This document shows, in pieces, positions 21,079-29,655 of a stretch of DNA of 34,146 bases. How positions within the stretch are numbered: the stretch's first letter is position 1; each line of letters starts with the position of its first letter. Made by a program: the position numbers and the translations under genes. Under the pieces are notes generated by a model. That model saw only the letters and a list, made by a program, of their open reading frames with translations, did no database searches and was not told where the DNA came from. Source of the stretch: Candidatus Gastranaerophilales bacterium (lineage in GTDB: Bacteria; Cyanobacteriota; Vampirovibrionia; Gastranaerophilales; Gastranaerophilaceae); assembly GCA_947624325.1 (NCBI GenBank), contig CANQJT010000006.1, positions 1 through 34,146 of the forward strand. The letters are read 5' to 3'.

Positions 21079-22293
21079 TTATTTGTTATAAGGTTTTAAA
21101 GATTCAGTAAATATTGCTTTTACTGTTTCTTTATTGCCGTCAACAGGTGCAATAGCTAATAAGCCCGATAATGACGGAGTTTCAAAAGTTAAATTAACAA
21201 GTTTATCTATATCGGCTTCAGAAAATCCTTCATCTGAAAGTTTTTTCTTAATACCTACAGAATACAACCATTCTTCAACTTTTTTGGAAGCAAATTCCGC
21301 TTCATCTGGTGTTCCTTTTAATTCAGGTATTATTGTATGGAATAATGTCGCTATTGTTTTTGCTTTTGCAGGGTAGATATACTTAATTACCGCAGGTAAT
21401 ATCATTGCAAGCCCTAATCCGTGAGATAATTTCGGTTTAACACCGCTCAAGGGGTGTTCAAGTGCGTGTGTAAAGTGTAACAAACCGTTATCAAAACTTA
21501 CACCGCCCAGTATTGATGCATAAAGCAAGAAATATCTTGCCTCTTTGTCATTAGGATTAGTGTTAATCCTCGGCAGATATTTTCCTACAAGTTCAATACA
21601 TTCTTTTGCAGTTGATACCGATAAAGGTGAAGCTACCTTTGATGTTGCCGCTTCAACCGAGTGATTAACCGCATCTATTGATACATATATTGTTTGCTCG
21701 GGTGATAAATTCATCATCAAAGCAGGGTCATCTATTGAGTATGAAGGATATATACAATCATATGCAATAGCAGGTTTATATTGTGTTTCAGGAATAGTAA
21801 CAACGGCAAATCTGTTTGTTTCCGTGCCTGTTCCGTGTGTAAGGTTTATTGCCACAATCGGAACGGCTTTTTCAGGAATGAACTTAAATTCCATAATATC
21901 TCTTGCGCTTACTCCGCTATTAGCAAGCATAATTGCCGCAGTTTTAGCAGCATCAATAGGAGAGCCTCCGCCTATACCCATAACAGCTTTTGCGCCAAAA
22001 TCCCTGCCGAGTTTTGCGGCAGCATCAACAGCATCCGCTGTCGGGTTCGGTGTTACTTCCGCATAATTTATATATGTTATTGCGTTATTCTTAAATGCTT
22101 TTTCTATTACATCCCAAGCACCTGAAGACTTATAAGCATTTCGACCTGAAACCACAAGCACTTTATCAAGTCCCTTTGATTTCATATCTTTTGCTATATC
22201 TTCCATTTTATTGATAGCGCCAAAACCAAAATAAACATTAGGTTTTACACGCAGCTCAACTACGGAATTGATATCAACATCACTTCTCCACAT
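21079..22293 (-). CDS. Iron-containing alcohol dehydrogenase
   Basis: A 404-residue group III (iron-dependent) alcohol dehydrogenase that interconverts an alcohol and an aldehyde or ketone with NAD(P)H in the cytoplasm. The nucleotide-binding motif GIGGGSPIDAAKTAA is near residue 107 and TGTETNRFAVV near 155. The metal ligands are the Asp and His in SIDAVNHSVEAA and the His residues in LHFTHALEHPLSG and LSHGLGLAMILPA. Length is usual for the family. The ATG has a strong AAGGAG site, with TATAAT on the minus strand at 22325-22320 upstream. It is monocistronic, with its own terminator. The substrate (butanol, ethanol, 1,3-propanediol type) cannot be told from the sequence. Confidence 0.93.
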   Translation of the reverse strand: MWRSDVDINSVVELRVKPNVYFGFGAINKMEDIAKDMKSKGLDKVLVVSGRNAYKSSGAWDVIEKAFKNNAITYINYAEVTPNPTADAVDAAAKLGRDFGAKAVMGIGGGSPIDAAKTAAIMLANSGVSARDIMEFKFIPEKAVPIVAINLTHGTGTETNRFAVVTIPETQYKPAIAYDCIYPSYSIDDPALMMNLSPEQTIYVSIDAVNHSVEAATSKVASPLSVSTAKECIELVGKYLPRINTNPNDKEARYFLLYASILGGVSFDNGLLHFTHALEHPLSGVKPKLSHGLGLAMILPAVIKYIYPAKAKTIATLFHTIIPELKGTPDEAEFASKKVEEWLYSVGIKKKLSDEGFSEADIDKLVNLTFETPSLSGLLAIAPVDGNKETVKAIFTESLKPYNK

Positions 22294-22371
22294 ATTATGT
22301 CTCCTTTCTTGAATATCCGATTATACTACATTTTTTTATTAAAATAAATATACCGATTTTATGATATATTC

Positions 22372-22400
22372 TTGATAATAAAAAAAATATTATTTAAAAT
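22372..22400 (+). promoter_or_regulatory. Promoter of the radical SAM gene
   Basis: TTGATA (22372-22377), a 17-base spacer and TAAAAT (22395-22400). The TTG of the -35 is in frame with the gene but cannot be its start; AAAGG at 22408-22412 serves the ATG at 22420. Confidence 0.65.
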
Positions 22401-22419
22401 ATTTTTAAAGGTTAAAAAT

Positions 22420-23403
22420 ATGCACTATAAAAGCTGTCAATGGATAAACAGAGGAATAGAATTCAGAACGGATGAAATCCGCCTTTGCTGTTACGGATAT
22501 TTGCAGGGCAGAGAAACCGAATATCAAACAACTTTATTTTCTGATTATCATGGCGGAAAAATCGATTGGGATAAATTCTTTGAAATAAAACATCAATTAA
22601 AGCAAATGCATAAAGAAGGCAAATACTTGGATGCCTGCAAAGACTGTATTTATTTGCATGAAAGCGATTGGGATGATGATGATTACATAAATCATTTTAC
22701 ATTCAACCATTGGACAAAGTGTAATTGCGCTTGCACATACTGTTACACGAATAATGACAAAAAAGCTTACAATCAATATAAAGAATATAAAATTTATCCG
22801 ATAATAAAAGATATGTTTAAAAAAGGGATAATAAAAAAATTAGAGAGTTCCTGTTTGTGTTTTGGGGGCGGTGAACCCACTATTTTAGATGATTTTGATA
22901 AACTTATTGATATCTTTTTAAAGAACGGAAGCAAAAATATCAGAATTAATACTTCGGGAATAAAATATTCCAAAAGCATTGAAAAAGCACTTAAACTTGG
23001 GGCTATGAGTATTGTAATATCAACTGATGCAGGCTGCCGTGAAACATATGAAAAAATAAAACAGGTAAAGTGCTATGATAAAGTCTGGGATAATATAAGA
23101 AAATATATAAAGTATCAGAAAGAGCCTAATCTTGTAAAAGTCAAATTTATTTTAATCCCAAAAGTAAATGACAGTTACGAAGAAATAAACAAATGGTTTG
23201 ATGAAGTTATTAAAAACGGAGTTAAAGCTGTAAGTTTGAGTGTTGAGCAGGACTGGTTTAACACTAATCAGCCGAATTTTCCCCAAGACATATATGAAAA
23301 GATTTCATACATGGAGCAAAAAGCAAAAGAATTAAATCTGGATATGGAAATTTATTGTGAGGCACTCGCTGTTCTAAGAGATTATAAAAAAAACCCTTCT
23401 TAA
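22420..23403 (+). CDS. Radical SAM protein with N-terminal extra Cys motifs
   Basis: 327 residues. The radical SAM cluster motif Cys-x3-Cys-x2-Cys is visible in HWTKCNCACTYCYTNN (about residues 103-118), with the glycine-rich LCFGGGEPTILDD (GGE motif) and NTSGIKY downstream. Before it are extra Cys clusters, IRLCCYGYLQG near residue 25 and ACKDCIYLHESDW near 80. These could bind an auxiliary iron-sulfur cluster, placed N-terminally instead of in the usual C-terminal SPASM position. It reductively cleaves S-adenosylmethionine to modify an unknown substrate, possibly a peptide or sugar. It stands alone, divergent from the alcohol dehydrogenase, and no precursor peptide gene is recognised nearby. 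Confidence 0.85.
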   Translation: MHYKSCQWINRGIEFRTDEIRLCCYGYLQGRETEYQTTLFSDYHGGKIDWDKFFEIKHQLKQMHKEGKYLDACKDCIYLHESDWDDDDYINHFTFNHWTKCNCACTYCYTNNDKKAYNQYKEYKIYPIIKDMFKKGIIKKLESSCLCFGGGEPTILDDFDKLIDIFLKNGSKNIRINTSGIKYSKSIEKALKLGAMSIVISTDAGCRETYEKIKQVKCYDKVWDNIRKYIKYQKEPNLVKVKFILIPKVNDSYEEINKWFDEVIKNGVKAVSLSVEQDWFNTNQPNFPQDIYEKISYMEQKAKELNLDMEIYCEALAVLRDYKKNPS

Positions 23404-23414
23404 AATAAGAAGGG
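23394..23414. terminator. Hairpin overlapping the radical SAM stop codon
   Basis: CCCTTCTTA (23394-23402) pairs with TAAGAAGGG (23406-23414) around an AAA loop, and the left arm contains most of the TAA stop. Eight A precede it but no T run follows, so it would terminate better on the minus strand. The remaining gap to 23695 is AT-rich and shows nothing I can support. Confidence 0.45.
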
Positions 23415-23695
23415 GATGAGCACTAAGAATAAGCAATCAGAAGAGTTGAGGATTTACTCTCTTATAATAAATTATTTTTCTTGTATCTTCATTACACTTA
23501 ATGACTATATTTAATAGTTATACTTTTGTATAAATAAACTTAACATTTGTAATATTTTTTATTTTTAAAACTCAATAAAAATAAGCTTTTTGGCTGTCTG
23601 CTTCTTTCATCTTCAATTTTAATTTATGAAATTGTACAGTTCTTGTTTATGTTTGATAAAATAAAAACTATAAGGGTTAAAAGAGAAAGTATAAC

Positions 23696-26047
23696 ATGAC
23701 TGCGGATAATAATTATAAAGAAATTCTGGAAGAAGTTGTTAATAAATTGGATAAAATTGATACCGTAAAAGAAGTTGATGTTCTTAATATAAAAGAAGCG
23801 GTTGAAGAGCTCGGAAATTTAATGACTGATTCACAGGTCAAATTAAATTTTCAGGAAATAAAAGATAAGCTTGAATCTATTTCACTGCAAATGGATAATT
23901 GTAATGAATCTTTGTTAAAAGACATTTATACAGATATTAATAAATTAAAAGAATCATCAACATCCGTAAATCAATATATAGAAAATCTGCAAAATATGCA
24001 AAATTTGGCACTTACAAGTGCGGAATTTGAAGAATATCAAAAACAGCAATTGGATTTAGCTCTTAAAACAAATGAAAATATATTTAATGAATTAACCACA
24101 ATAAAAGAAAATTCCAATAATGAAAATTCTGCAGCCAATATAAAACAAATAGAAACAAATTTGGAAAATTTACATAAAAATTTAACAGGTTATATAGAAA
24201 CCATTACAACAAAATTAGATAATGCCCCGAATTTAGATGAAATCGGTGCAATCATGTCAGATCTTAACGGCATAAGCCAAAAAAACATTAAAGAAACTAA
24301 TTCATTAATTAAAAAATTACAATTAAAATTTGAAAATTTTCAAAATAAAGAATTTCAAAATCAACTTTCAAAAATTTCCGAAATATACGACAGTATTACA
24401 ATTATTAATGCCTGGATAGAAAAAGTCGGATTTCTCAATAAATCCATTGAAAACGTATATTCAAGATTAGGTGCAAATATTGATTTTGATGATGTTTCGG
24501 ATAAAGTTGATATAATTTATGAAAATATCACCGCTTTGAATAATTGGACATCAAAAATTGATTCCGTTGATGAATCTGTTATTGAAATCCAATCTAAAAT
24601 CAGTGCTTTAAGTGATTATATGTCAACTTCAGGCAATATTTCAGAACTTCTTTCCGGCTTAAAACAAAAATTTGATTCCGCTTTTAATCAGGATATTGAT
24701 TTTGAAGATATTACAAATAAGATAGATATTGTTTACGAAAACTTATCTTCAATAAATACTTGGGCTAATAAAGTTGATGAAATTAAAGAAAATATTTCCA
24801 ACATAAATAATGTTTTAGATGAAGATATGATTTCTTCTAAGATTGATATTATTTATGAAAATATAACTCTGTTAAATAAATGGATTAATAAAATAGATGA
24901 TATTTCAAAACAAAGCGAAGAGCTTGATAATAAGTTAAATGAAGCTAATTCCGAATTAAACGAAAAAATAGATAAAATAACTCAAACTTTAACAACCGCA
25001 TCTGAAACTTTAGTTAATGTTCCCGATATTAAAGATAAACTTGAGGAAATATCAACTGCTTTAAACTCAATTACACATTCAACTACTAATGATAATGATT
25101 CATATATTTATTCATTACTGGATATTGAATCTGATTTCTTAAAATTACATAAATTTTTAGATGATAATACAAAAAATACTTCGCAAAATATAAATGCTTT
25201 AAAAGACAGATTTGAAGAACTTAATGATGATATCTCAAGCATAAGTGTAAGAACTAATAAATTAATACTTTCAGCCGATGATGCAAATAAAGAATTTAAA
25301 ACTCATCTGGAAACATTTAAAAGCACCATTGATTTGTTAAACAAACAAAGAGAAAGTTTTAATCCGGAGTTAAAATTTAATTTATTGGGTACAAGGTTAA
25401 CCGAACTTGTTAAATTAATGAAAAATAACCTTGAATCAAATAAAAATATTAATACTGCATTTATTTATCTTGCAGAATGGATTGATGCAACAGGCAAAAC
25501 TTTAAACAATATTTCGGATGATTTAGAACAATTAAAATCACAACAAAATAATAATATTGAATCTATTACAAAGAACGATTTGAAAGATATTTTAAATGAT
25601 AATACTAAATTAAATGATGATATTTCAGAAATCAAAAGCCTGTTAACAGGTATAATTGTTCAATTAAATACAGCTTTAACTCCTGATATTGATTCATTGA
25701 ACGAAAGAATTGATAAGCTGGAAGAAGAAAATAATAATCGATTTAAAGCACTTGAAGATATGCTTCAAAATCAAGTATCACAGCAGGAAAAACAAATCAA
25801 TTCTTTAGAAGCTAAAATTGATAATATGACTTCTAAATTTAATAAATTAATAGAAGCAATGTCAGAAGACAATAAAAGTTATGAAATAAAAGATATATTG
25901 AATTATATAGCATCACAGACATCATCAATGAACGAGGCTATGCAAAACCAACAAAATACGAATTCGATTATAGATACGGTAGCAGAAAAGCTTACAAGTT
26001 TTGATGAGAATATTAATAAAATAGTTTCATATATTGAAGAAGAATAA
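23696..26047 (+). CDS. Large repeat-containing coiled-coil protein
   Basis: 783 residues, acidic, almost entirely predicted helix and coiled coil, with no signal peptide or membrane segment. A Trp-containing unit recurs: KISEIYDSITIINAWIEKVG (about residue 225), KVDIIYENITALNNWTSKID (267), KIDIVYENLSSINTWANKVD (337), KIDIIYENITLLNKWINKID (380), and a weaker NINTAFIYLAEWIDATGKTL (582). Each is followed by a stretch of about 15 heptad-like residues. Cysteine is almost absent. It ends two bases before rsmA and is probably cotranscribed with it. It could be a structural, filament-forming or segregation scaffold; no known family is recognised. The long gap upstream suggests its own promoter. Confidence 0.75.
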   Translation: MTADNNYKEILEEVVNKLDKIDTVKEVDVLNIKEAVEELGNLMTDSQVKLNFQEIKDKLESISLQMDNCNESLLKDIYTDINKLKESSTSVNQYIENLQNMQNLALTSAEFEEYQKQQLDLALKTNENIFNELTTIKENSNNENSAANIKQIETNLENLHKNLTGYIETITTKLDNAPNLDEIGAIMSDLNGISQKNIKETNSLIKKLQLKFENFQNKEFQNQLSKISEIYDSITIINAWIEKVGFLNKSIENVYSRLGANIDFDDVSDKVDIIYENITALNNWTSKIDSVDESVIEIQSKISALSDYMSTSGNISELLSGLKQKFDSAFNQDIDFEDITNKIDIVYENLSSINTWANKVDEIKENISNINNVLDEDMISSKIDIIYENITLLNKWINKIDDISKQSEELDNKLNEANSELNEKIDKITQTLTTASETLVNVPDIKDKLEEISTALNSITHSTTNDNDSYIYSLLDIESDFLKLHKFLDDNTKNTSQNINALKDRFEELNDDISSISVRTNKLILSADDANKEFKTHLETFKSTIDLLNKQRESFNPELKFNLLGTRLTELVKLMKNNLESNKNINTAFIYLAEWIDATGKTLNNISDDLEQLKSQQNNNIESITKNDLKDILNDNTKLNDDISEIKSLLTGIIVQLNTALTPDIDSLNERIDKLEEENNNRFKALEDMLQNQVSQQEKQINSLEAKIDNMTSKFNKLIEAMSEDNKSYEIKDILNYIASQTSSMNEAMQNQQNTNSIIDTVAEKLTSFDENINKIVSYIEEE

Positions 26048-26049
26048 AA

Positions 26050-26886
26050 ATGAACTATTTTGAACGGGCAAAAAAATTCAGAGCAAAAAAAAGGCTCGGA
26101 CAGAATTTTCTTATTGATGAAGATTGTATCCAAACAATATTGGATGTTTCTGACATATCAAAAAATGATACTGTTGTTGAAATAGGGCCGGGGCTTGGCT
26201 TTGTAACTGAACAGCTGGTAAAATATGCAAAAAAAGTTTATGCCGTTGAACTTGATGAAGATATGATTAATGAAATATCCAAAATCAATGCGGATAATCT
26301 TGAAATTATTCATAATGATATTTTAAAAACTGATTTATCCGAGTTTGGCGAAAATTTAAAAGTTGTAGCTAATATTCCTTATTATATAACTTCGCCGATT
26401 TTAGCACATTTGTTAGGCGAGGTCGATGATTTGGATAATAAAAACAGAAAATCAATTTCGCAAATTGTTTTAATGGTTCAGTATGAAGTAGCAAAAAGAC
26501 TCGGCGCAAACGAAAAATCACCGTCCAAAGAATTCGGGTTATTATCAATTCTGGCACAGTTTTGGGCGGATATTGAATTTATAAGAAAAGTAAGTTCAAG
26601 GGCATTTTTCCCTGCACCAAAAGTAAATTCGGCAATTGTAAAAATCATCGTTAAAAATGAACCTTTATTAAAACTTACAAATTATAATTTTTTTAGAAAA
26701 GTTATAAAAGCCTGCTTTGCGACAAGAAGAAAAAATATAAAAAACTCACTTGTTAATGCAGGTTTTAGTAAAAATGCAGTTGAAAAAACTCTTAATGACC
26801 TTAATATTAATGAAAACCTCCGTGGTGAAGTGCTTTCAATTAAACAAATGGGGGATTTAAGCGAAAAATTGAAAGAAAATCTATGA
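26050..26886 (+). CDS. rsmA: 16S rRNA (adenine-N6,N6) dimethyltransferase
   Basis: 278 residues. Dimethylates two adjacent adenines in the 3' helix of 16S rRNA during small-subunit assembly. The N-terminal KKRLGQNFLIDEDC precedes the SAM-binding motif VVEIGPGLGFVTEQL. VYAVELDEDM holds the acidic ribose-binding residue, VVANIPYYITSPI is the catalytic motif IV, and the C-terminal helical domain contains FFPAPKVNSAIVKI and ACFATRRKNIKNSL. The length is normal. It starts two bases after the coiled-coil gene and overlaps ispE by four bases (ATGA), so the three are coupled. Confidence 0.97.
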   Translation: MNYFERAKKFRAKKRLGQNFLIDEDCIQTILDVSDISKNDTVVEIGPGLGFVTEQLVKYAKKVYAVELDEDMINEISKINADNLEIIHNDILKTDLSEFGENLKVVANIPYYITSPILAHLLGEVDDLDNKNRKSISQIVLMVQYEVAKRLGANEKSPSKEFGLLSILAQFWADIEFIRKVSSRAFFPAPKVNSAIVKIIVKNEPLLKLTNYNFFRKVIKACFATRRKNIKNSLVNAGFSKNAVEKTLNDLNINENLRGEVLSIKQMGDLSEKLKENL

Positions 26887-27734
26887 AAACCATAAAAATA
26901 AAAACTCCCGCAAAAATTAATTTAACTCTTGAAGTTTTAAATAAACGTCCTGACGGATTTCATAACATTCAATCAATTATGCAAACAATTAATTTATATG
27001 ATTATTTAACCTTTGAACTTGAAGAAAAAGATGGAATTAAAATAAATTTAAGCGGTAATTCTGATGAAATTCCTTATGATGAAAGGAATTTAATATATAA
27101 ATGTGCATTAAAATTTTTTGAAAAATTGCAGATTAAAAATGCTCATTTAAATGTGTTTATTGAAAAAAATATTCCCGTTTCGGCAGGTCTGGCAGGTGGA
27201 AGCACAAATGGAGCCGGCACTTTTTATGCTTTAAATAAACTGTATAATAATATGCTCAATCAAAATGAATTAGAAAAATTATGCGCTCAAATGGGGTCAG
27301 ATTTAAATTTCTGCCTGAATGGCGGCTGCATGCTATGTACTTCAAGAGGCGAAATAACTGAAAAATTACCGTTTTATGAACAGGATGTTTCCTTAATAAA
27401 ACCCAAAAATCTGGGAATAAGCGCAAAAGAAGCATATACTAAATTTTCAATGCTCAAGGATAAAACAAATCCTGATAATACAAATAAATTAAAAAAACTT
27501 TTAGAGAAGGGGAAATTTGATAAATCACTTATATACAACAGCTTGGAAAAAGCACTGTTAAACGATTATAAAGAATTAAAAGAAATAAAAACTAATGTTA
27601 AAAATTCTCTTATGTCAGGGAGCGGATCAACGTTTTTCGTATTAAATGATAAAATTGAAGGGAATTTTGACGCAAATAAATATCAAATTTTTGAAGGTTT
27701 AAAAACAATACCGCAAGGAGTTAGGGAAGTATAA
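26883..27734 (+). CDS. ispE: 4-diphosphocytidyl-2-C-methyl-D-erythritol kinase
   Basis: 283 residues. Phosphorylates CDP-methylerythritol in the MEP pathway to isoprenoid precursors. It is a GHMP kinase: N-terminal KTPAKINLTLEVLNKRPDGF with the substrate Lys and Asp-Gly-(Phe/Tyr)-His, the ATP-binding loop IPVSAGLAGGSTNGAGTFYA, GSDLNFCLNGGCMLCTSRGE, and the third motif LMSGSGSTFFVL. It overlaps both rsmA (ATGA) and murQ (TAATG). The rsmA-ispE pairing is common in bacteria. In the catalytic segment the usual G-S-D-V-P-F reads GSDLNF, a mild variation. Confidence 0.95.
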   Translation: MKTIKIKTPAKINLTLEVLNKRPDGFHNIQSIMQTINLYDYLTFELEEKDGIKINLSGNSDEIPYDERNLIYKCALKFFEKLQIKNAHLNVFIEKNIPVSAGLAGGSTNGAGTFYALNKLYNNMLNQNELEKLCAQMGSDLNFCLNGGCMLCTSRGEITEKLPFYEQDVSLIKPKNLGISAKEAYTKFSMLKDKTNPDNTNKLKKLLEKGKFDKSLIYNSLEKALLNDYKELKEIKTNVKNSLMSGSGSTFFVLNDKIEGNFDANKYQIFEGLKTIPQGVREV

Positions 27735-28630
27735 TGGAAAATATAATCATAACCGAAAAAAGCAATCCCGATACGGTAAATATAGATATATCATCGTCGC
27801 TTGAAATAGCGCAGATGATAAATAACGAAGATTTAAAAGTTGCGCAGAAAATAAAAGAAAACTTAAACTCTATAGCGCAGGCGATAGATTTAATTAGCAA
27901 AAACTTTTTAAAAGACGGAAAATTATTTTATTTTGGTGCAGGCACAAGCGGAAGATTAGGTGTCTTAGATGCATCAGAGTGTCCTCCTACCTTTAACAGC
28001 CCTTATAATATGGTGCAAGGAATAATCGCAGGAGGAGATAGAGCCTTAAGGTATGCAATCGAAGGAGCTGAAGATTCAACAGAACTGGCAAAAGAAGATT
28101 TTACAAAATGCTCGATTACAGAAAATGATACTGTTTGTTCAATATCCGCAAGCGGAAATGCAAATTATGTAATAGAGATTTTAAGGCTTGCTAAAGAAAA
28201 TAACACTAAGACTATTGCAGTTACATGCAACCCGAAAGCAAAAATGAGTGAATATGCAGACATAGTAATATGTATAGAAACAGGGGCTGAAGCAATAACA
28301 GGTTCAACAAGGATGAAAGCCGGAACTGCGCAAAAAATGGTATTAAATATGCTCACAACAGGTGCTATGGTTAAAATCGGCAAAACTTATAAAAATCTTA
28401 TGATTGATGTTAAACCGACTAACACAAAATTAAAGGATAGAGCAGTAAGGATAACTTCTCAAATCGCTGAAACCGATTATGAAACAGCAAAAAATCTGCT
28501 TGAAAAAAACAACTATAAAATTAAAGAAACCATTTTACAGCTTAAATATAATATCCCGTTTGATGAAGCACAAAAAATTTTAAATGCCGAAAACGGAATA
28601 ATCAGAAGAGTGTTTGAAAAAAATAATTGA
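27734..28630 (+). CDS. murQ: N-acetylmuramic acid 6-phosphate etherase
   Basis: 298 residues. Removes the lactyl ether from MurNAc-6-phosphate, giving GlcNAc-6-phosphate, in cell-wall recycling. It is a SIS-fold protein: FYFGAGTSGRLGVLDASECP with the catalytic Glu of the SEC motif, then GIIAGGDRALRYAIEGAEDS, DTVCSISASGNANYVIEILR, and the C-terminal GAEAITGSTRMKAGTAQKMV. The C-terminal UBA-like helices are present (AKNLLEKNNYKIKETILQLK). It overlaps ispE by one base. The usual recycling partners (an anhydroMurNAc kinase or a MurNAc transporter) are not next to it in this window. Confidence 0.96.
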   Translation: MENIIITEKSNPDTVNIDISSSLEIAQMINNEDLKVAQKIKENLNSIAQAIDLISKNFLKDGKLFYFGAGTSGRLGVLDASECPPTFNSPYNMVQGIIAGGDRALRYAIEGAEDSTELAKEDFTKCSITENDTVCSISASGNANYVIEILRLAKENNTKTIAVTCNPKAKMSEYADIVICIETGAEAITGSTRMKAGTAQKMVLNMLTTGAMVKIGKTYKNLMIDVKPTNTKLKDRAVRITSQIAETDYETAKNLLEKNNYKIKETILQLKYNIPFDEAQKILNAENGIIRRVFEKNN

Positions 28631-28662
28631 AGTGCTAAATTTAAAGAAAAAAGGGATAATTT

Positions 28663-29655
28663 ATGCCGAAAAGTATTTTGTTTGTTATTGATGAACTTGA
28701 GTTAAAGTATTTTGAATTTAATGATTTAGTTACTAATTTTTGGTTTATAAAAGAATTCTTAAAGAGGGATTATAAAGTATCCGTTGCAGTAAAAGGCAGT
28801 TTATTTATTGAAAATGCACAAGCTTGGGTTTTATCGCATAATTCATTTTTAAAAGATGAAAACATATTTTATGAAAAAGAACGGGTAAAAAATAAAGTCA
28901 ATGATTTTGATATAGTATTCTTTAGACCGGATCCCCCCGTTGATATTGAATATATTAATGCCTGCTATGTATTTGACTATGTAGATAGAAGAAAGACATT
29001 ACTAATAAATGACCCGTCCGAAATAAAAAACTTTAACGAGAAACTGCACGTAAATTATTTTCCCGAATTTGCACCCGAAAATATAGTAACGGCTTCACCC
29101 GAGTTAATTTTGAAATTTGCGGAAAAAAATCATGAAACAATCCTGAAACCCTTAAACAGATGTTTTGGAAGCGGAGTTTATTATTTAAACAGCGAAGATA
29201 AAAATCTTTTAACAATAATAAACTCAATGACACAAGAAGGCAAAACTCCCGTAATGGTTCAAAAATATATTCCCGAAGCAAAATTCGGAGATAAAAGAGT
29301 TTTAATTATCGGCAGAACCGTAATGGATGAATGCATACAAAAATTACCCGGCGACCATAATTTTAAATTTTCCATCCACAATGATAAATACTTCCAAGAT
29401 TCATATTTAACTCAAAACGAAAAATTAATGGCTGAAAAAATAGCAAGTCAATTATCTGAAAGAGGATTATATTTAATCGGACTTGATGTTATAAATGAAA
29501 AAGTAATAGAAATAAATGTAACAAGCCCTTGCTATTTTATAAGAGAAATTAATCAGCATTACGGCATACATTTTGAAGAAAAAATAATGGCACATTTAGA
29601 AAAATTAATTTCTAATCGTTATGCACAAGAAAGGTTATATGCTGTTAACCGATAA
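28663..29655 (+). CDS. gshB: Glutathione synthetase
   Basis: 330 residues. Joins gamma-glutamylcysteine and glycine with ATP. The N-terminal domain begins SILFVIDELELKYFEFNDLV. DIVFFRPDPPVDIEYINACY is the family signature, with LLINDPSEIKNFNEKLHVNY after it. The ATP-grasp domain shows TILKPLNRCFGSGVYYL (ATP-binding Lys and Gly loop), MVQKYIPEAKFGDKRVLIIG and VIEINVTSPCYFIREIN (metal ligands). AAGGGA precedes the ATG. The gene lies 32 bases after murQ and overlaps gshA by 17 bases. Its C-terminus reads TSPCYF where many homologues read TSPTG/CI, which is within family variation. Confidence 0.95.
   Translation: MPKSILFVIDELELKYFEFNDLVTNFWFIKEFLKRDYKVSVAVKGSLFIENAQAWVLSHNSFLKDENIFYEKERVKNKVNDFDIVFFRPDPPVDIEYINACYVFDYVDRRKTLLINDPSEIKNFNEKLHVNYFPEFAPENIVTASPELILKFAEKNHETILKPLNRCFGSGVYYLNSEDKNLLTIINSMTQEGKTPVMVQKYIPEAKFGDKRVLIIGRTVMDECIQKLPGDHNFKFSIHNDKYFQDSYLTQNEKLMAEKIASQLSERGLYLIGLDVINEKVIEINVTSPCYFIREINQHYGIHFEEKIMAHLEKLISNRYAQERLYAVNR

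Noticed and set aside
22372-22419. N-terminal extension of the radical SAM protein starting at TTG 22372
   Set aside because: The TTG is part of the -35 hexamer, and the ribosome-binding site and promoter both fit the ATG at 22420.
28931-28938. C6 run in gshB as a fifth phase-variation tract
   Set aside because: Six bases are too short to be notably unstable, the gene is housekeeping and the frame is intact.
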